This document shows positions 6,848 through 13,900 of a DNA stretch of 21,680 bases, piece by piece (position 1 is the stretch's first letter; each line of letters opens with the position of its first letter). A program made the translations under genes and the position numbers. The stretch lies in the NCBI GenBank assembly GCA_934101745.1, contig CAKOSD010000001.1, positions 1 to 21,680 on the forward strand, given 5' to 3'. This stretch comes from an uncultured Bacilli bacterium. GTDB taxonomy: Bacteria > Bacillota_I > Bacilli_A > RF39 > UBA660. The notes under the pieces were generated by a model. That model was not told where the DNA came from. It searched no databases and saw only the letters and a list, made by a program, of their open reading frames with translations.

Positions 6848-7548
6848 TTTCTTTTTCCTTTCTTTTCTTTTAAGGTATGCTTAATTGGTACAACCCCAAG
6901 AGTTGGTAAGCCAATCTTACTTTCTATTTCTTCAACGCTCTTAATAGTGGTATCAAAATAGAACATAATAAATATTACAGCACAAGCAAGTACTACACCC
7001 ACAAGTAACGCTAAAACAGTGGTTTTAAGTAAACTTATGTTATAAGGATTATTGGCAGCCTCAGCATAATCAACAATCGCGACATTTTTAATACTATAAT
7101 ATCTAGCCACATCATTTGAAAATACTCTTGCTATTTCATTAGCAATATCTCTTGCAGCCTCGCCGTTTTCATTACTAACAGAAATACGAATTATCTCCGT
7201 ATCATCTTCAGTAGTAACATTTACCTGTTTTTTTAGTTGTTCTGTTGACATATTTAAATCCAAATTATTTATTACCTGATTTAAAATACTATGTGATTTC
7301 ATAATTACTCTATAATTTGATATTAAGTTTTTATTTAAAGTAATATCACTTTGAGTAATTGTCTGATTCGTATTAGTATTTTCATTATTGGTAGTTAAAA
7401 CCATCGTAGTATAAGAATTATACATTGGAGTTTTTAAAAACACTGTATAAGATGCTCCTACGATAACAAAAACCAAACCTGTAATTGCAATTATAAACCA
7501 TTTGCTCACAAAATAGTCAAACAATTCTTTTAAATTAATTTCTTCCAT
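6844..7548 (-). CDS. cpsC: CpsC/Wzz-type chain-length and kinase-adaptor membrane protein
   Basis: A polysaccharide co-polymerase: two membrane segments (about residues 17-38 and 170-195) flank an extracytoplasmic domain, and a short basic tail activates CpsD. The N-terminal MEEINLKELFDYFVSKWF and the second segment followed by FYFDTTIKSVEEIE and LPTLGVVP are typical of the Wzz domain. I place the start at 7548 rather than at the in-frame ATG at 7569. AAGAGGG lies just ahead of the ATG at 7548, while the ATG at 7569 is almost inside the promoter (-10 box 7571-7576) and would be upstream of the transcript. The product is 234 residues. It is the first gene of the cpsC-cpsD-cpsB operon. Confidence 0.9.
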   Translation of the reverse strand: MEEINLKELFDYFVSKWFIIAITGLVFVIVGASYTVFLKTPMYNSYTTMVLTTNNENTNTNQTITQSDITLNKNLISNYRVIMKSHSILNQVINNLDLNMSTEQLKKQVNVTTEDDTEIIRISVSNENGEAARDIANEIARVFSNDVARYYSIKNVAIVDYAEAANNPYNISLLKTTVLALLVGVVLACAVIFIMFYFDTTIKSVEEIESKIGLPTLGVVPIKHTLKEKKGKRK

Positions 7549-7570
7549 ATATTCCCTCTTAACTCCCATT

Positions 7571-7599
7571 ATTATATAATAAGTTACTCTTTATGGCAA
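7571..7599 (-). promoter_or_regulatory. Promoter of the cpsCDB operon
   Basis: TTGCCA (five of six matches), a 17-base spacer and a perfect TATAAT. Transcription should start near 7564, leaving a short leader with the AAGAGGG ribosome binding site and fixing the cpsC start at 7548. Confidence 0.75.
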
Positions 7600-7656
7600 G
7601 CAAAAAACACAACAAATTGCAAGAATAAATACCAAGAATTTCCTACGTTTTAATTC

Positions 7657-7782
7657 TTAATTTTTCTTTGATTTCATTGTGTTTTTTAACATTTTTTCTT
7701 CTAATTTTTGGGCTTCGGCACTTACTTTTAACATACACCATAGCATGAATAGAATAAAACCGACTAAAATTATTAATAACAT
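7657..7782 (-). CDS. Small single-pass membrane protein, 41 residues
   Basis: A short open frame with an excellent ribosome binding site, AAGGAG seven bases ahead of the ATG. The protein begins MLLIILVGFILFMLWCM, one membrane segment of about 17 residues, followed by a charged helix KVSAEAQKLEEKMLKN and a lysine-rich end. This is the layout of small inner-membrane regulators or assembly peptides, but I do not recognise the family. It lies 46 bases after the VanZ fusion gene and has a possible promoter of its own. An imperfect hairpin (AAGAATT/AATTCTT) begins at its stop codon and could end the transcript. Confidence 0.6.
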   Translation of the reverse strand: MLLIILVGFILFMLWCMLKVSAEAQKLEEKMLKNTMKSKKN

Positions 7783-7800
7783 ATTTATCTCCTTATAGTT

Positions 7801-7828
7801 ATTATAACTTACCCACTTATTTTTTTAA
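7801..7828 (-). promoter_or_regulatory. Possible promoter for the 41-residue membrane protein
   Basis: TTAAAA, 16 bases, and a perfect TATAAT on the minus strand, ending about 18 bases before the start codon at 7782. The -35 box is weak and abuts the stop codon of the preceding gene. Confidence 0.4.
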
Positions 7829-9112
7829 CTAATTATCGTTCGACAAAATCCGACATTTTAAGACATTTCTTTGATAAATACCATAAATAGTAATACCTAC
7901 TAAAGAACCAGCTCCATCTATAAAAGTATCTAAAACCTTAGCCGTTCTTCCCGGAATAAAGATTTGATGAACTTCATCACTTACCGCATATAAATAGCAA
8001 ATAATTAAACTAACAATTAACATTTTTTTATTAATCTTTGTATAATCACTTAATAATTGCAATACTAAAATACCTAAAATTAAATACTCTGTAAAATGAG
8101 CCATCTTTCTTACTAAAAAAGTACTATCTTCTACTCTTTTTTTCACTTCTTCCCTAGAAACATTTTTATTCGTAACACTAGTTGTTACATTTACAACCAT
8201 ACTGGTAACCACATCACTAGTATTTGTTGATTTAGGACCATTTTGACTAGAAAAGTTAAATATTACAAACATCCAGATTATTACTAAGATACTATGAAAT
8301 AACTTTTTATTTTGTCTTAACTTTTTAAAAGTACCCGTTGTTGTAAAGACAATGAAAAGTCCTAGGAAAAAAGATATTATCCCCGTTACTAACATACACT
8401 TTAAAACACTATTTATAAACTCCATTAAAATATTACTAACGGAAGTATTATAGAAGAAAATATTATTTATATCAATTGTATACTTAGTATATAAAACTAA
8501 TCCTCCTAAAATAACAAAGTTAGTAAATAAAGAGGCTATTATATTTCGATCTTTAAAAACATATCTATTAATTAAATAAGTAATAATAGACATAATAATA
8601 CTTAAATATAATACTATTTTTGTTAACTTATAAGTCTTATTAAATATTGGTCTTACTTTTTCAAAAGTATTATTATATGATACTTCTTCTTCATAAATAT
8701 TAACCAATTTTTTTGTTAAGATATTAACCGTATCTTTATTATCTACTCTAATATTATTATCTTTGATATAGTTATTTATATTGGTAGTTAAATTATTTTG
8801 AAATTCTTCCGTATTAACCGTTATTTTTTGATTAGTATAAAGATTATCAATCGTCGTTATTATTTCTTTTTTTAAGGATTTAACTGATATAACATTATTT
8901 AATACCTCTTCATTTAATCCCGATTGTTCTAAGTAATATGATACTTCTTCTAAAGTATTATCATATAACTCTTGATAATAATTATGATTATTTAATAGAT
9001 CTAAGACATAATCTTCATTAAATACCGTAAGTATTAGAATTAGACTTAAAGATAAAAGAAAGAAACTAATACTTTGAATAAACTTCATTATATAACTTAA
9101 TAATAATCTCAT
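7829..9112 (-). CDS. VanZ-like domain protein with a large N-terminal membrane extension
   Basis: A 427-residue membrane protein in two parts. Residues 1 to about 265 form an unrecognised module: a membrane segment at the N-terminus (about 8-30), an external Asn/Glu-rich domain of roughly 130 residues, and three more membrane segments. Residues from about 270 on are a VanZ-like domain with the conserved FSSQNG, RKMAHFTEYLILG and YAVSDEVHQIFIPGRTAKVLD blocks. VanZ gives low-level teicoplanin resistance in enterococci, but most family members have no known role; the domain is thought to act in the membrane on envelope or lipid chemistry. The ATG overlaps the sortase stop (ATGA), so the two are translated together, with GAAGGGA as ribosome binding site. 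It is the third gene of the surface-protein/sortase operon. Confidence 0.8.
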   Translation of the reverse strand: MRLLLSYIMKFIQSISFFLLSLSLILILTVFNEDYVLDLLNNHNYYQELYDNTLEEVSYYLEQSGLNEEVLNNVISVKSLKKEIITTIDNLYTNQKITVNTEEFQNNLTTNINNYIKDNNIRVDNKDTVNILTKKLVNIYEEEVSYNNTFEKVRPIFNKTYKLTKIVLYLSIIMSIITYLINRYVFKDRNIIASLFTNFVILGGLVLYTKYTIDINNIFFYNTSVSNILMEFINSVLKCMLVTGIISFFLGLFIVFTTTGTFKKLRQNKKLFHSILVIIWMFVIFNFSSQNGPKSTNTSDVVTSMVVNVTTSVTNKNVSREEVKKRVEDSTFLVRKMAHFTEYLILGILVLQLLSDYTKINKKMLIVSLIICYLYAVSDEVHQIFIPGRTAKVLDTFIDGAGSLVGITIYGIYQRNVLKCRILSNDN

Positions 9113-9759
9113 AAGTCTTTCCCTTCTATTTTTTTAGCATATACTACATATCTTTGATATCTATAGCCTACCCCGTTAATTGGATAGCAAGTATAAAATA
9201 AAACTCTTTCCCCATCTTCTTCTAAGAAAGTTTGAAATCTTTTATTTAAATCACTATCTTTTAAGATTTCATAATCATAAACCTCATAAGTATATTTGCC
9301 ATAATAAGTATCAATGTAGATTAAAGAACCTTTTGTTAATTTAGTAATAAGTCCAAAGTGGCGCATATTATTATGAGCGGCAATAATAATTGGTAAACCC
9401 TCACCTGGAAAGAAAGAACCAATATAACGTCCTGCACCATTTCTAATGATGCTTAAAGAATCACCATTATAAAGGTTTATAGTTCTATCCATTTCCGGAA
9501 TATTAATTGTCCCAAAGGCCTCACCATACGCTGGAATTGGACTTAGTCTTTTTGTTTCGGAATCAATTTTAATATTAGATAAATCACTTGAAGTTTTAAC
9601 AGCACTTTTAATGGCTACTTTATTAAATAAATTAATATAGGTAGCTATTTTATCTTTTAAAGTAAAATTAACAAGTAAGACTAAAAGGGAAGCAAAGAAA
9701 AAAGCGATTGCTAACTCTCTAACAATCACTTTCCCACTCTTTTTTAGTAAATTAAGCAT
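9109..9759 (-). CDS. Sortase (class D-like)
   Basis: A membrane-anchored cysteine transpeptidase of 216 residues that should cleave a C-terminal sorting signal and attach the protein to the cell wall. An N-terminal membrane segment lies at about 14-33. The catalytic residues are His129 in IIAAHNNM, Cys191 in LFYTCYP and Arg203 in YQRYVVYA; the TCYP form with the late RYVVYA strand is characteristic of class D-type sortases. The reading frame is open to 9807, but I choose the ATG at 9759. It overlaps the stop codon of the upstream surface-protein gene by eight bases, removes a 48-base overlap, and puts the membrane segment at the normal place. No clear Shine-Dalgarno is seen, so coupling to the upstream gene is likely. 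That gene is the obvious substrate candidate. Confidence 0.9.
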   Translation of the reverse strand: MLNLLKKSGKVIVRELAIAFFFASLLVLLVNFTLKDKIATYINLFNKVAIKSAVKTSSDLSNIKIDSETKRLSPIPAYGEAFGTINIPEMDRTINLYNGDSLSIIRNGAGRYIGSFFPGEGLPIIIAAHNNMRHFGLITKLTKGSLIYIDTYYGKYTYEVYDYEILKDSDLNKRFQTFLEEDGERVLFYTCYPINGVGYRYQRYVVYAKKIEGKDL

Positions 9760-10288
9760 TTTGTTTTTTTGCTTTAACAGCAATTGTTGCGATTCCGATA
9801 ATAGCAACTACTGAAGCAATTGTAATTACTAAATTTCCATTAGTATACTTAACATCTGTTTTTACATTTACTTTATCATTATAGAATGCTTTAGTAGGTT
9901 CATCTACATAACCAACGAATAATTTTCCATTATTAATGCTTACTGGAACTTTAGTGTTAGCACCAACATTATTTACTAATGCTTTAAGTTCATTTTTAGA
10001 ACTTGTACTTAATTTAGATAAATCAGATACATTAGCACTTTTGATAATTTCTACAGCCTTATCAACTTGACTAGCGATATAATCGCAATCTGCTTCACTA
10101 ACTTCGTTTTGTTCTAAATAACTTTTTACTGTATTGGCATTACCATTACTTAATTTGTAAGTTACGCCGTTAATTGTGTAAGATTTTGTTAGTTTGTCTT
10201 TTAATTCATCCTTAGACATAGCATTTACACTTACTGTAGTAAGTAATACGGCTACAAATAAGAATAAGAACTTCTTCATATTTTTCAT
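9752..10288 (-). CDS. Small secreted, C-terminally tethered surface protein, likely sortase partner
   Basis: A 178-residue exported protein. It starts MKNMKKFLFLFVAVLLTTVS, with a signal peptide and probable cleavage after VNA (about residue 23). Next comes a helical ectodomain with SYTINGVTYKLSN, an acidic stretch and TNGNLVIT, then a C-terminal membrane segment (VITIASVVAIIGIATIAV) and a KAKKQNA tail. That is the architecture of a sorting signal, but there is no LPxTG; the residues in the expected place read KYTNGN. I recall similar unnamed proteins in gut Firmicutes. Of several in-frame starts I choose 10288, because GAGAGG lies nine bases upstream and upstream starts fall in or near the promoter. 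It is the first gene of the operon with the sortase and VanZ fusion. Confidence 0.75.
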   Translation of the reverse strand: MKNMKKFLFLFVAVLLTTVSVNAMSKDELKDKLTKSYTINGVTYKLSNGNANTVKSYLEQNEVSEADCDYIASQVDKAVEIIKSANVSDLSKLSTSSKNELKALVNNVGANTKVPVSINNGKLFVGYVDEPTKAFYNDKVNVKTDVKYTNGNLVITIASVVAIIGIATIAVKAKKQNA

Positions 10289-10313
10289 ATTCATCTTCCT
10301 CTCTTCTTTTTTC

Positions 10314-10342
10314 ATTTTACTATTAAGTTTTTTATTTTGCAA
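10314..10342 (-). promoter_or_regulatory. Promoter of the surface protein-sortase-VanZ operon
   Basis: TTGCAA (four of six), 17 bases and TAAAAT (five of six). The expected start near 10307 leaves a short leader with the GAGAGG site. An apparent in-frame TTG start at 10342 is the -35 box itself. Confidence 0.6.
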
Positions 10343-10438
10343 GTTTTATCCGCATTTTTTACATATTTTTTACTATTATTAGCCAGAAGTTTATATCCAG
10401 TAAATTTATTATATCCAATATGTAAACTTATATTCATT

Positions 10439-10525
10439 TTAACTTTTCAATGTAATCCCAAATTCCAAAGAATACCACCAGCAACAACACTTACTTATCA
10501 TACCTAATACAATATCTTTTAACAT
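10439..10525 (-). pseudogene. Possible frameshifted small hydrophobic peptide gene
   Basis: The minus strand has an ATG at 10525 followed by MLKDIVLGMIS, then a Cys/Trp-rich nonsense-like stretch up to TAA at 10439. If one A is removed at ATAAGTAAGTG, the frame continues as SVVAGGILWNLGLH and stops at 10447, giving a 25-residue peptide with a plausible membrane segment. Short hydrophobic peptides of this type occur near mobile or defence loci. Ribosome binding is weak. The call rests on one inferred frameshift. Confidence 0.3.
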
Positions 10526-10530
10526 CTCAG

Positions 10531-10570
10531 GCAAAGTTTTTGTATCATAGTACAAAAACTTTGCTTTTTT
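10531..10570 (+). terminator. Strong plus-strand rho-independent terminator
   Basis: GCAAAGTTTTTGTA (10531-10544) and TACAAAAACTTTGC (10551-10564) form a perfect 14-base-pair stem with loop TCATAG, followed by six T. No plus-strand gene precedes it, so it may end an antisense RNA across the small peptide frame at 10439-10525, or be a remnant. Confidence 0.7.
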
Positions 10571-10926
10571 AAATACTTTTTGTACTGCATTAAGAGTTTA
10601 TCGCATATCTAAACTACTTTAAGCATCCTGGACAATATTTAAGTATATTTTTTAAAGCACCATTTTTAATAGATAACATTCTAAATTGATTAAAGACCAC
10701 TCAATAATTTTTATATCTCAATCCCCAATTAAATCAGTATGATTATTATAACACTGCTTTAGAGTATTTATGGCTTTCCACCTTATAATTAATATAAATT
10801 AATAAATAATTTAAAAAGAAAAATAGGCTCCATCAAAAACGACAGTGCCCTTGCAAAAGTATTTCCACTTTTTTCTCACATAATCATAATCTGTTGTATA
10901 AAAAACTAAGTATAATTATGTTTTTC
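10571..10926. other. Gene-free stretch between envelope operon and defence island
   Basis: I see no convincing gene here. A minus-strand fragment of 21 codons (10614-10679) ending KYCPGCLK and an interrupted upstream stretch may be leftovers of a lost gene. On the minus strand the sequence near 10842-10849 reads GGCACTGT, reminiscent of IS6-family ends, but nothing else supports an insertion sequence. This is the left edge of the defence island and may be a scar of its insertion. Confidence 0.4.
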
Positions 10927-11820
10927 CTAATCTTCATCAGTTAAAATATTATTAACAAGAATTCCAACATTAGTTCCTAGTTCATATTTTATTTTTGCAA
11001 TGTCCTCAGTTAAATTTTTTTCTCTTTTAATAGCCTTTTTGATACCAGGTTCAAATTTTGAAAAGTCAATACTGTTCTTTTTAAATCGACAAATTTCATT
11101 TAATCTTTTTTCAAGATACCTTTTTCCCGAAGCATTTACTTTTTTATTTAAAAATAAATCAGCCTTATTTTCTTTATCAAATTCATCAAAATGCATCAAC
11201 AGCCATAATTCAAAGCAAGGATTACTTACATATATATTGACATTATTATCGTTACAAAATTTAACAACATTATCATATTGCTCATTAGAAAAACTATCTT
11301 TATCACGATCAATTACCATATTAAGAGTGTCTCTAACTGGTGAATATGTTACATCTTGAGCCATAACATATTTTGCAAAATTTTTTATTACATCTTCATA
11401 TACTTCTTCTCTAAAAAGCAACATAAACAAGTTTTCTAAATTATCATAAGGTATCCTACTATTCTCACTTTTATAAATTTGATTTATTTTCGTCAAAATA
11501 GAATCAAGATTTATTTTATTAGGATTTTCATGAGCCCAATTAGCAAGCTTGTTTTTCAATTCTTGAACGGTTATTCCTTCAAAACTATTGGCAATAAATG
11601 TCTGTAATAATTTTACAACATGAGTAGGATTACTGTAGCCTTGACAAGCATAGTCTCGCAAAATATTAATAACTGATACATTTTCTTTAATTATACTATC
11701 ATTTAATTTTTCAAAATATTTTGGCTCAGTAGCCGCCCCTTCTGAAGCAATAAAATATTTTTTACGATAATCAAAAATAGCGGTCTCTCTTTCTTGAGCG
11801 AATGGGGCTTTAATTCTCAT
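10927..11820 (-). CDS. RloB/AbiLii-like TOPRIM defence protein
   Basis: A 297-residue RloB-family protein, the usual partner of the ATPase encoded just upstream. Pairs of this kind form the AbiL/RloAB type of abortive-infection system, in which the TOPRIM subunit is thought to be the nucleic-acid-cutting effector. Visible motifs are YFIASEGAATEPKYFEKL (22-39) with the TOPRIM Glu, NMVIDRDKD (167-175) with the D-x-D pair, and SNPCFELWLLMHF (199-211), the family hallmark. The reading frame is open to 11850 from a TTG, but the ATG at 11820 is preferred. It overlaps the ATPase stop region by 11 bases and begins directly before the conserved domain. Translation is probably coupled to the ATPase. 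It is the last gene of the island. Confidence 0.88.
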   Translation of the reverse strand: MRIKAPFAQERETAIFDYRKKYFIASEGAATEPKYFEKLNDSIIKENVSVINILRDYACQGYSNPTHVVKLLQTFIANSFEGITVQELKNKLANWAHENPNKINLDSILTKINQIYKSENSRIPYDNLENLFMLLFREEVYEDVIKNFAKYVMAQDVTYSPVRDTLNMVIDRDKDSFSNEQYDNVVKFCNDNNVNIYVSNPCFELWLLMHFDEFDKENKADLFLNKKVNASGKRYLEKRLNEICRFKKNSIDFSKFEPGIKKAIKREKNLTEDIAKIKYELGTNVGILVNNILTDED

Positions 11821-13126
11821 AATCAGTATCGATTTTAGCAACAGCGCCAAATCTTCCTTCTAGATATGCTTTATCTATTTTACGGTCAAAACGAGCAACA
11901 TCTTTGAACTCTTCTAAAGAATATAATTTCGTACTTCCATCTTCTTTTTTTTCGGTAAACCAAATCTCATCTCTTCTAACCAAATCAAAATCTAAAGTTC
12001 TCAATTCATGAGTCGTAATTATTAATTGATTTTGTTTATTACTTTCTAAAAATAATTTTAATAATCCTTTAACAAGTATAGGATGTAGGCTACTATCTAA
12101 TTCATCAATTAAATACACTTTATTATCAGTTAATAATATATCTAATAGTTCTAACACCCTAATAGTGCCATCGGACTCTTCATAAGCTCCAAAAGAGTAT
12201 TTACTATTATTGTGCATAAATTTTAAGCCTTTAACTTGATATTGATTATCACTTGCTTTTTTAATTGAATATAAGTCATTTTCTATTCTTAAAGTACAAC
12301 TATTGATGTTTGCTTTTTTAGATAATATATCAAATTCATTAATAAAATTTGCAAAATCAACATCAGACATTCTGGATTTAATAACACTCATATCATAATC
12401 TACAGTTCTAATATCACTAATATTAATATCCATTTTGGTTAGATATCTAATAATTTCATTTTTTTTATCCACATAATCAAGCGGCATTATTTTGTGTGAT
12501 GTTGGTCTTATGATCACCATTTCATTAGCAAAAAAATTATAAACATTTATAATGTCTTTAAAAAAGCTACTATTATTTTGAGACATTAATAAACGCCTTG
12601 ACATTTCTAAAAGAAATAAATCAGTATTATTACTCTTCATTTCTTTTAAACAAGTATCAAAATATTCATTTTTAGCTTTTATATCAGAATTAATTGCTTT
12701 TTTATTTAAATCTCTCTCAAAAATAATTTTTTCAGTAGATTTAGTCATATCAATCAACCATTCTGATACTAATTCTTGTTTAGAAAAATTAAGTTCAAAT
12801 CCATATGAATATAATTTTTCATTTAAAGCTAATTCATATTCAAAATAAGAATTTCTATTTTCATCACCGTCTTGACCACGATAAAATTGATTATTTATTA
12901 ATGTCCTTATTCCACCATTAAGCATGCCTTTTATAATACTAATGGCAAGAATTAAATTTGATTTGCCAGAACCATTAGGACCAAACACCCCTGAAAACTT
13001 AAGAATCTTTTTATTATTTTTTTCATAAATATGGCCTTCGTTATTTCTTACTTTACCAGCCAACATTGAAAAATGTTGTAACTCATTAAAAGATTTAAAA
13101 TTGCTCACTTTAAAACCTATTAACAT
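11810..13126 (-). CDS. AAA/ABC-type ATPase, COG1106 family (RloA/AbiLi-like)
   Basis: A 438-residue ATPase of the SMC/OLD-like class. Walker A GPNGSGKSN is at 49-57, Walker B VYLIDELDSSLHP at 337-349, and the His switch ITTHE at 370-374. The region between holds the insert with the helical arm. There is no nuclease domain of its own; that function is supplied by the RloB protein encoded next, with which it overlaps by 11 bases. In AbiL-type systems the ATPase is believed to sense infection and control the RloB effector. GAGGAGG lies just ahead of the ATG at 13126, and a near-perfect promoter precedes it, so this pair is an independent transcription unit within the island. Confidence 0.88.
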   Translation of the reverse strand: MLIGFKVSNFKSFNELQHFSMLAGKVRNNEGHIYEKNNKKILKFSGVFGPNGSGKSNLILAISIIKGMLNGGIRTLINNQFYRGQDGDENRNSYFEYELALNEKLYSYGFELNFSKQELVSEWLIDMTKSTEKIIFERDLNKKAINSDIKAKNEYFDTCLKEMKSNNTDLFLLEMSRRLLMSQNNSSFFKDIINVYNFFANEMVIIRPTSHKIMPLDYVDKKNEIIRYLTKMDINISDIRTVDYDMSVIKSRMSDVDFANFINEFDILSKKANINSCTLRIENDLYSIKKASDNQYQVKGLKFMHNNSKYSFGAYEESDGTIRVLELLDILLTDNKVYLIDELDSSLHPILVKGLLKLFLESNKQNQLIITTHELRTLDFDLVRRDEIWFTEKKEDGSTKLYSLEEFKDVARFDRKIDKAYLEGRFGAVAKIDTDYEN

Positions 13127-13151
13127 ACATATCCTCCTCTATTATAATTAA

Positions 13152-13180
13152 ATTATATTATAATTTTTCTCTTTTGTGAA
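13152..13180 (-). promoter_or_regulatory. Promoter of the AbiL-like pair
   Basis: TTCACA (five of six), 17 bases and a perfect TATAAT on the minus strand, ending about 26 bases before the start codon. Confidence 0.75.
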
Positions 13181-13258
13181 GAATATTATACCTAAAACTA
13201 TGGAAAATACAACACTTTATACGATTTTTTCACATTATATGGAATATTTATCACTTTT

Positions 13259-13810
13259 TTAACTCAATGCTAATAAACTTCTTTTAGGCACGGTTGTTTT
13301 CGCTTTACATATATCAACGACTTTATTAATATAATCATCTATATATTTTCTTTTATAAACATAAATATAAGATGGATGTTCAATATAAACGAGTTTACTT
13401 TTATCTATGTTATTTTTTATAAAATACTTTTCAATAAAGTTAAAAGTTAGTTTTCCTAAAACCAGAATTATTTTAGGATTTAAGATTTCTATTTCTATAA
13501 GTAAATTATTTATACAAGCTTGCATTTCTTTTGGTGTTGGATATCTTAACTTGTTATTTTCATCTAATGGTAAACACTTAACTAAATTAGTTTTATAAAA
13601 TTTTAAATCTGATAATTTCTGCTCAATTAATTCAATTATTTTACCACTATTAGTATCATTACTTAGAGGAATAGATTTATTTAGATCATCAACCTTTTTA
13701 GCCGATAAGCCAACCCACATAACATCACATCTATCTTCTTTATCTAATAAAGGTCTTTGATTTTGACATAAACAACACTTATTGCAGTTTTCTACTTTTT
13801 TTAATGCCAT
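13259..13810 (-). CDS. Uracil-DNA glycosylase-fold protein with conserved cysteines
   Basis: A 183-residue member of the UDG superfamily, closest in pattern to family 4/5 iron-sulfur enzymes. Cysteines at 9, 12, 13 and 15 near the N-terminus and at 79 and 99 (FYKTNLVKCLP and the KEMQACINNL helix) are positioned to bind a 4Fe-4S cluster. PLSNDTNSGKIIELI matches the helix after motif A, PKIILVLGK the core strand, and HPSY (145-148) motif B. Motif A, normally GEAPG, reads VGLSAKK, so uracil excision is doubtful. I choose the ATG at 13810: CAGGAG lies nine bases upstream, while the ATG at 13831 has no ribosome binding site. It lies in the defence island between the Mrr-like nuclease and the AbiL-like pair. 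Whether it removes a modified base or only binds DNA is open. Confidence 0.7.
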   Translation of the reverse strand: MALKKVENCNKCCLCQNQRPLLDKEDRCDVMWVGLSAKKVDDLNKSIPLSNDTNSGKIIELIEQKLSDLKFYKTNLVKCLPLDENNKLRYPTPKEMQACINNLLIEIEILNPKIILVLGKLTFNFIEKYFIKNNIDKSKLVYIEHPSYIYVYKRKYIDDYINKVVDICKAKTTVPKRSLLALS

Positions 13811-13889
13811 ATTGATGTTCTCCTGATTCATTAGTTTTTATTATCAATTCTTTATCATATTTTTCTAATCTTTTTAAAATACTCTTCAT
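13779..13889 (-). CDS. Doubtful 36-residue frame overlapping the UDG-like start
   Basis: An ATG 11 bases after the Mrr-like stop opens a 36-codon frame (MKSILKRLEKYDKELIIKTN then a basic end) that overlaps the ribosome binding site and the first ten codons of the UDG-like gene. No Shine-Dalgarno is seen. If translated, it would couple the downstream start to the upstream gene. It may also be chance. Confidence 0.25.
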   Translation of the reverse strand: MKSILKRLEKYDKELIIKTNESGEHQYGIKKSRKLQ

Positions 13890-13900
13890 AACGACTGTTA

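Noticed and set aside
7549..7569. Seven extra N-terminal codons of cpsC from the ATG at 7569
   Set aside because: This ATG is almost inside the promoter and lacks a ribosome binding site, while the ATG at 7548 has AAGAGGG.
9760..9807. Sixteen extra N-terminal codons of the sortase
   Set aside because: They overlap the end of the surface-protein gene, and the ATG at 9759 gives a normal membrane-anchor position.
10825..10850. GGCACTGT on the minus strand and GGCTCC on the plus strand, resembling ends of IS6- or ISL3-family elements
   Set aside because: Only a short match, no second copy in inverted orientation and no transposase frame in the window.
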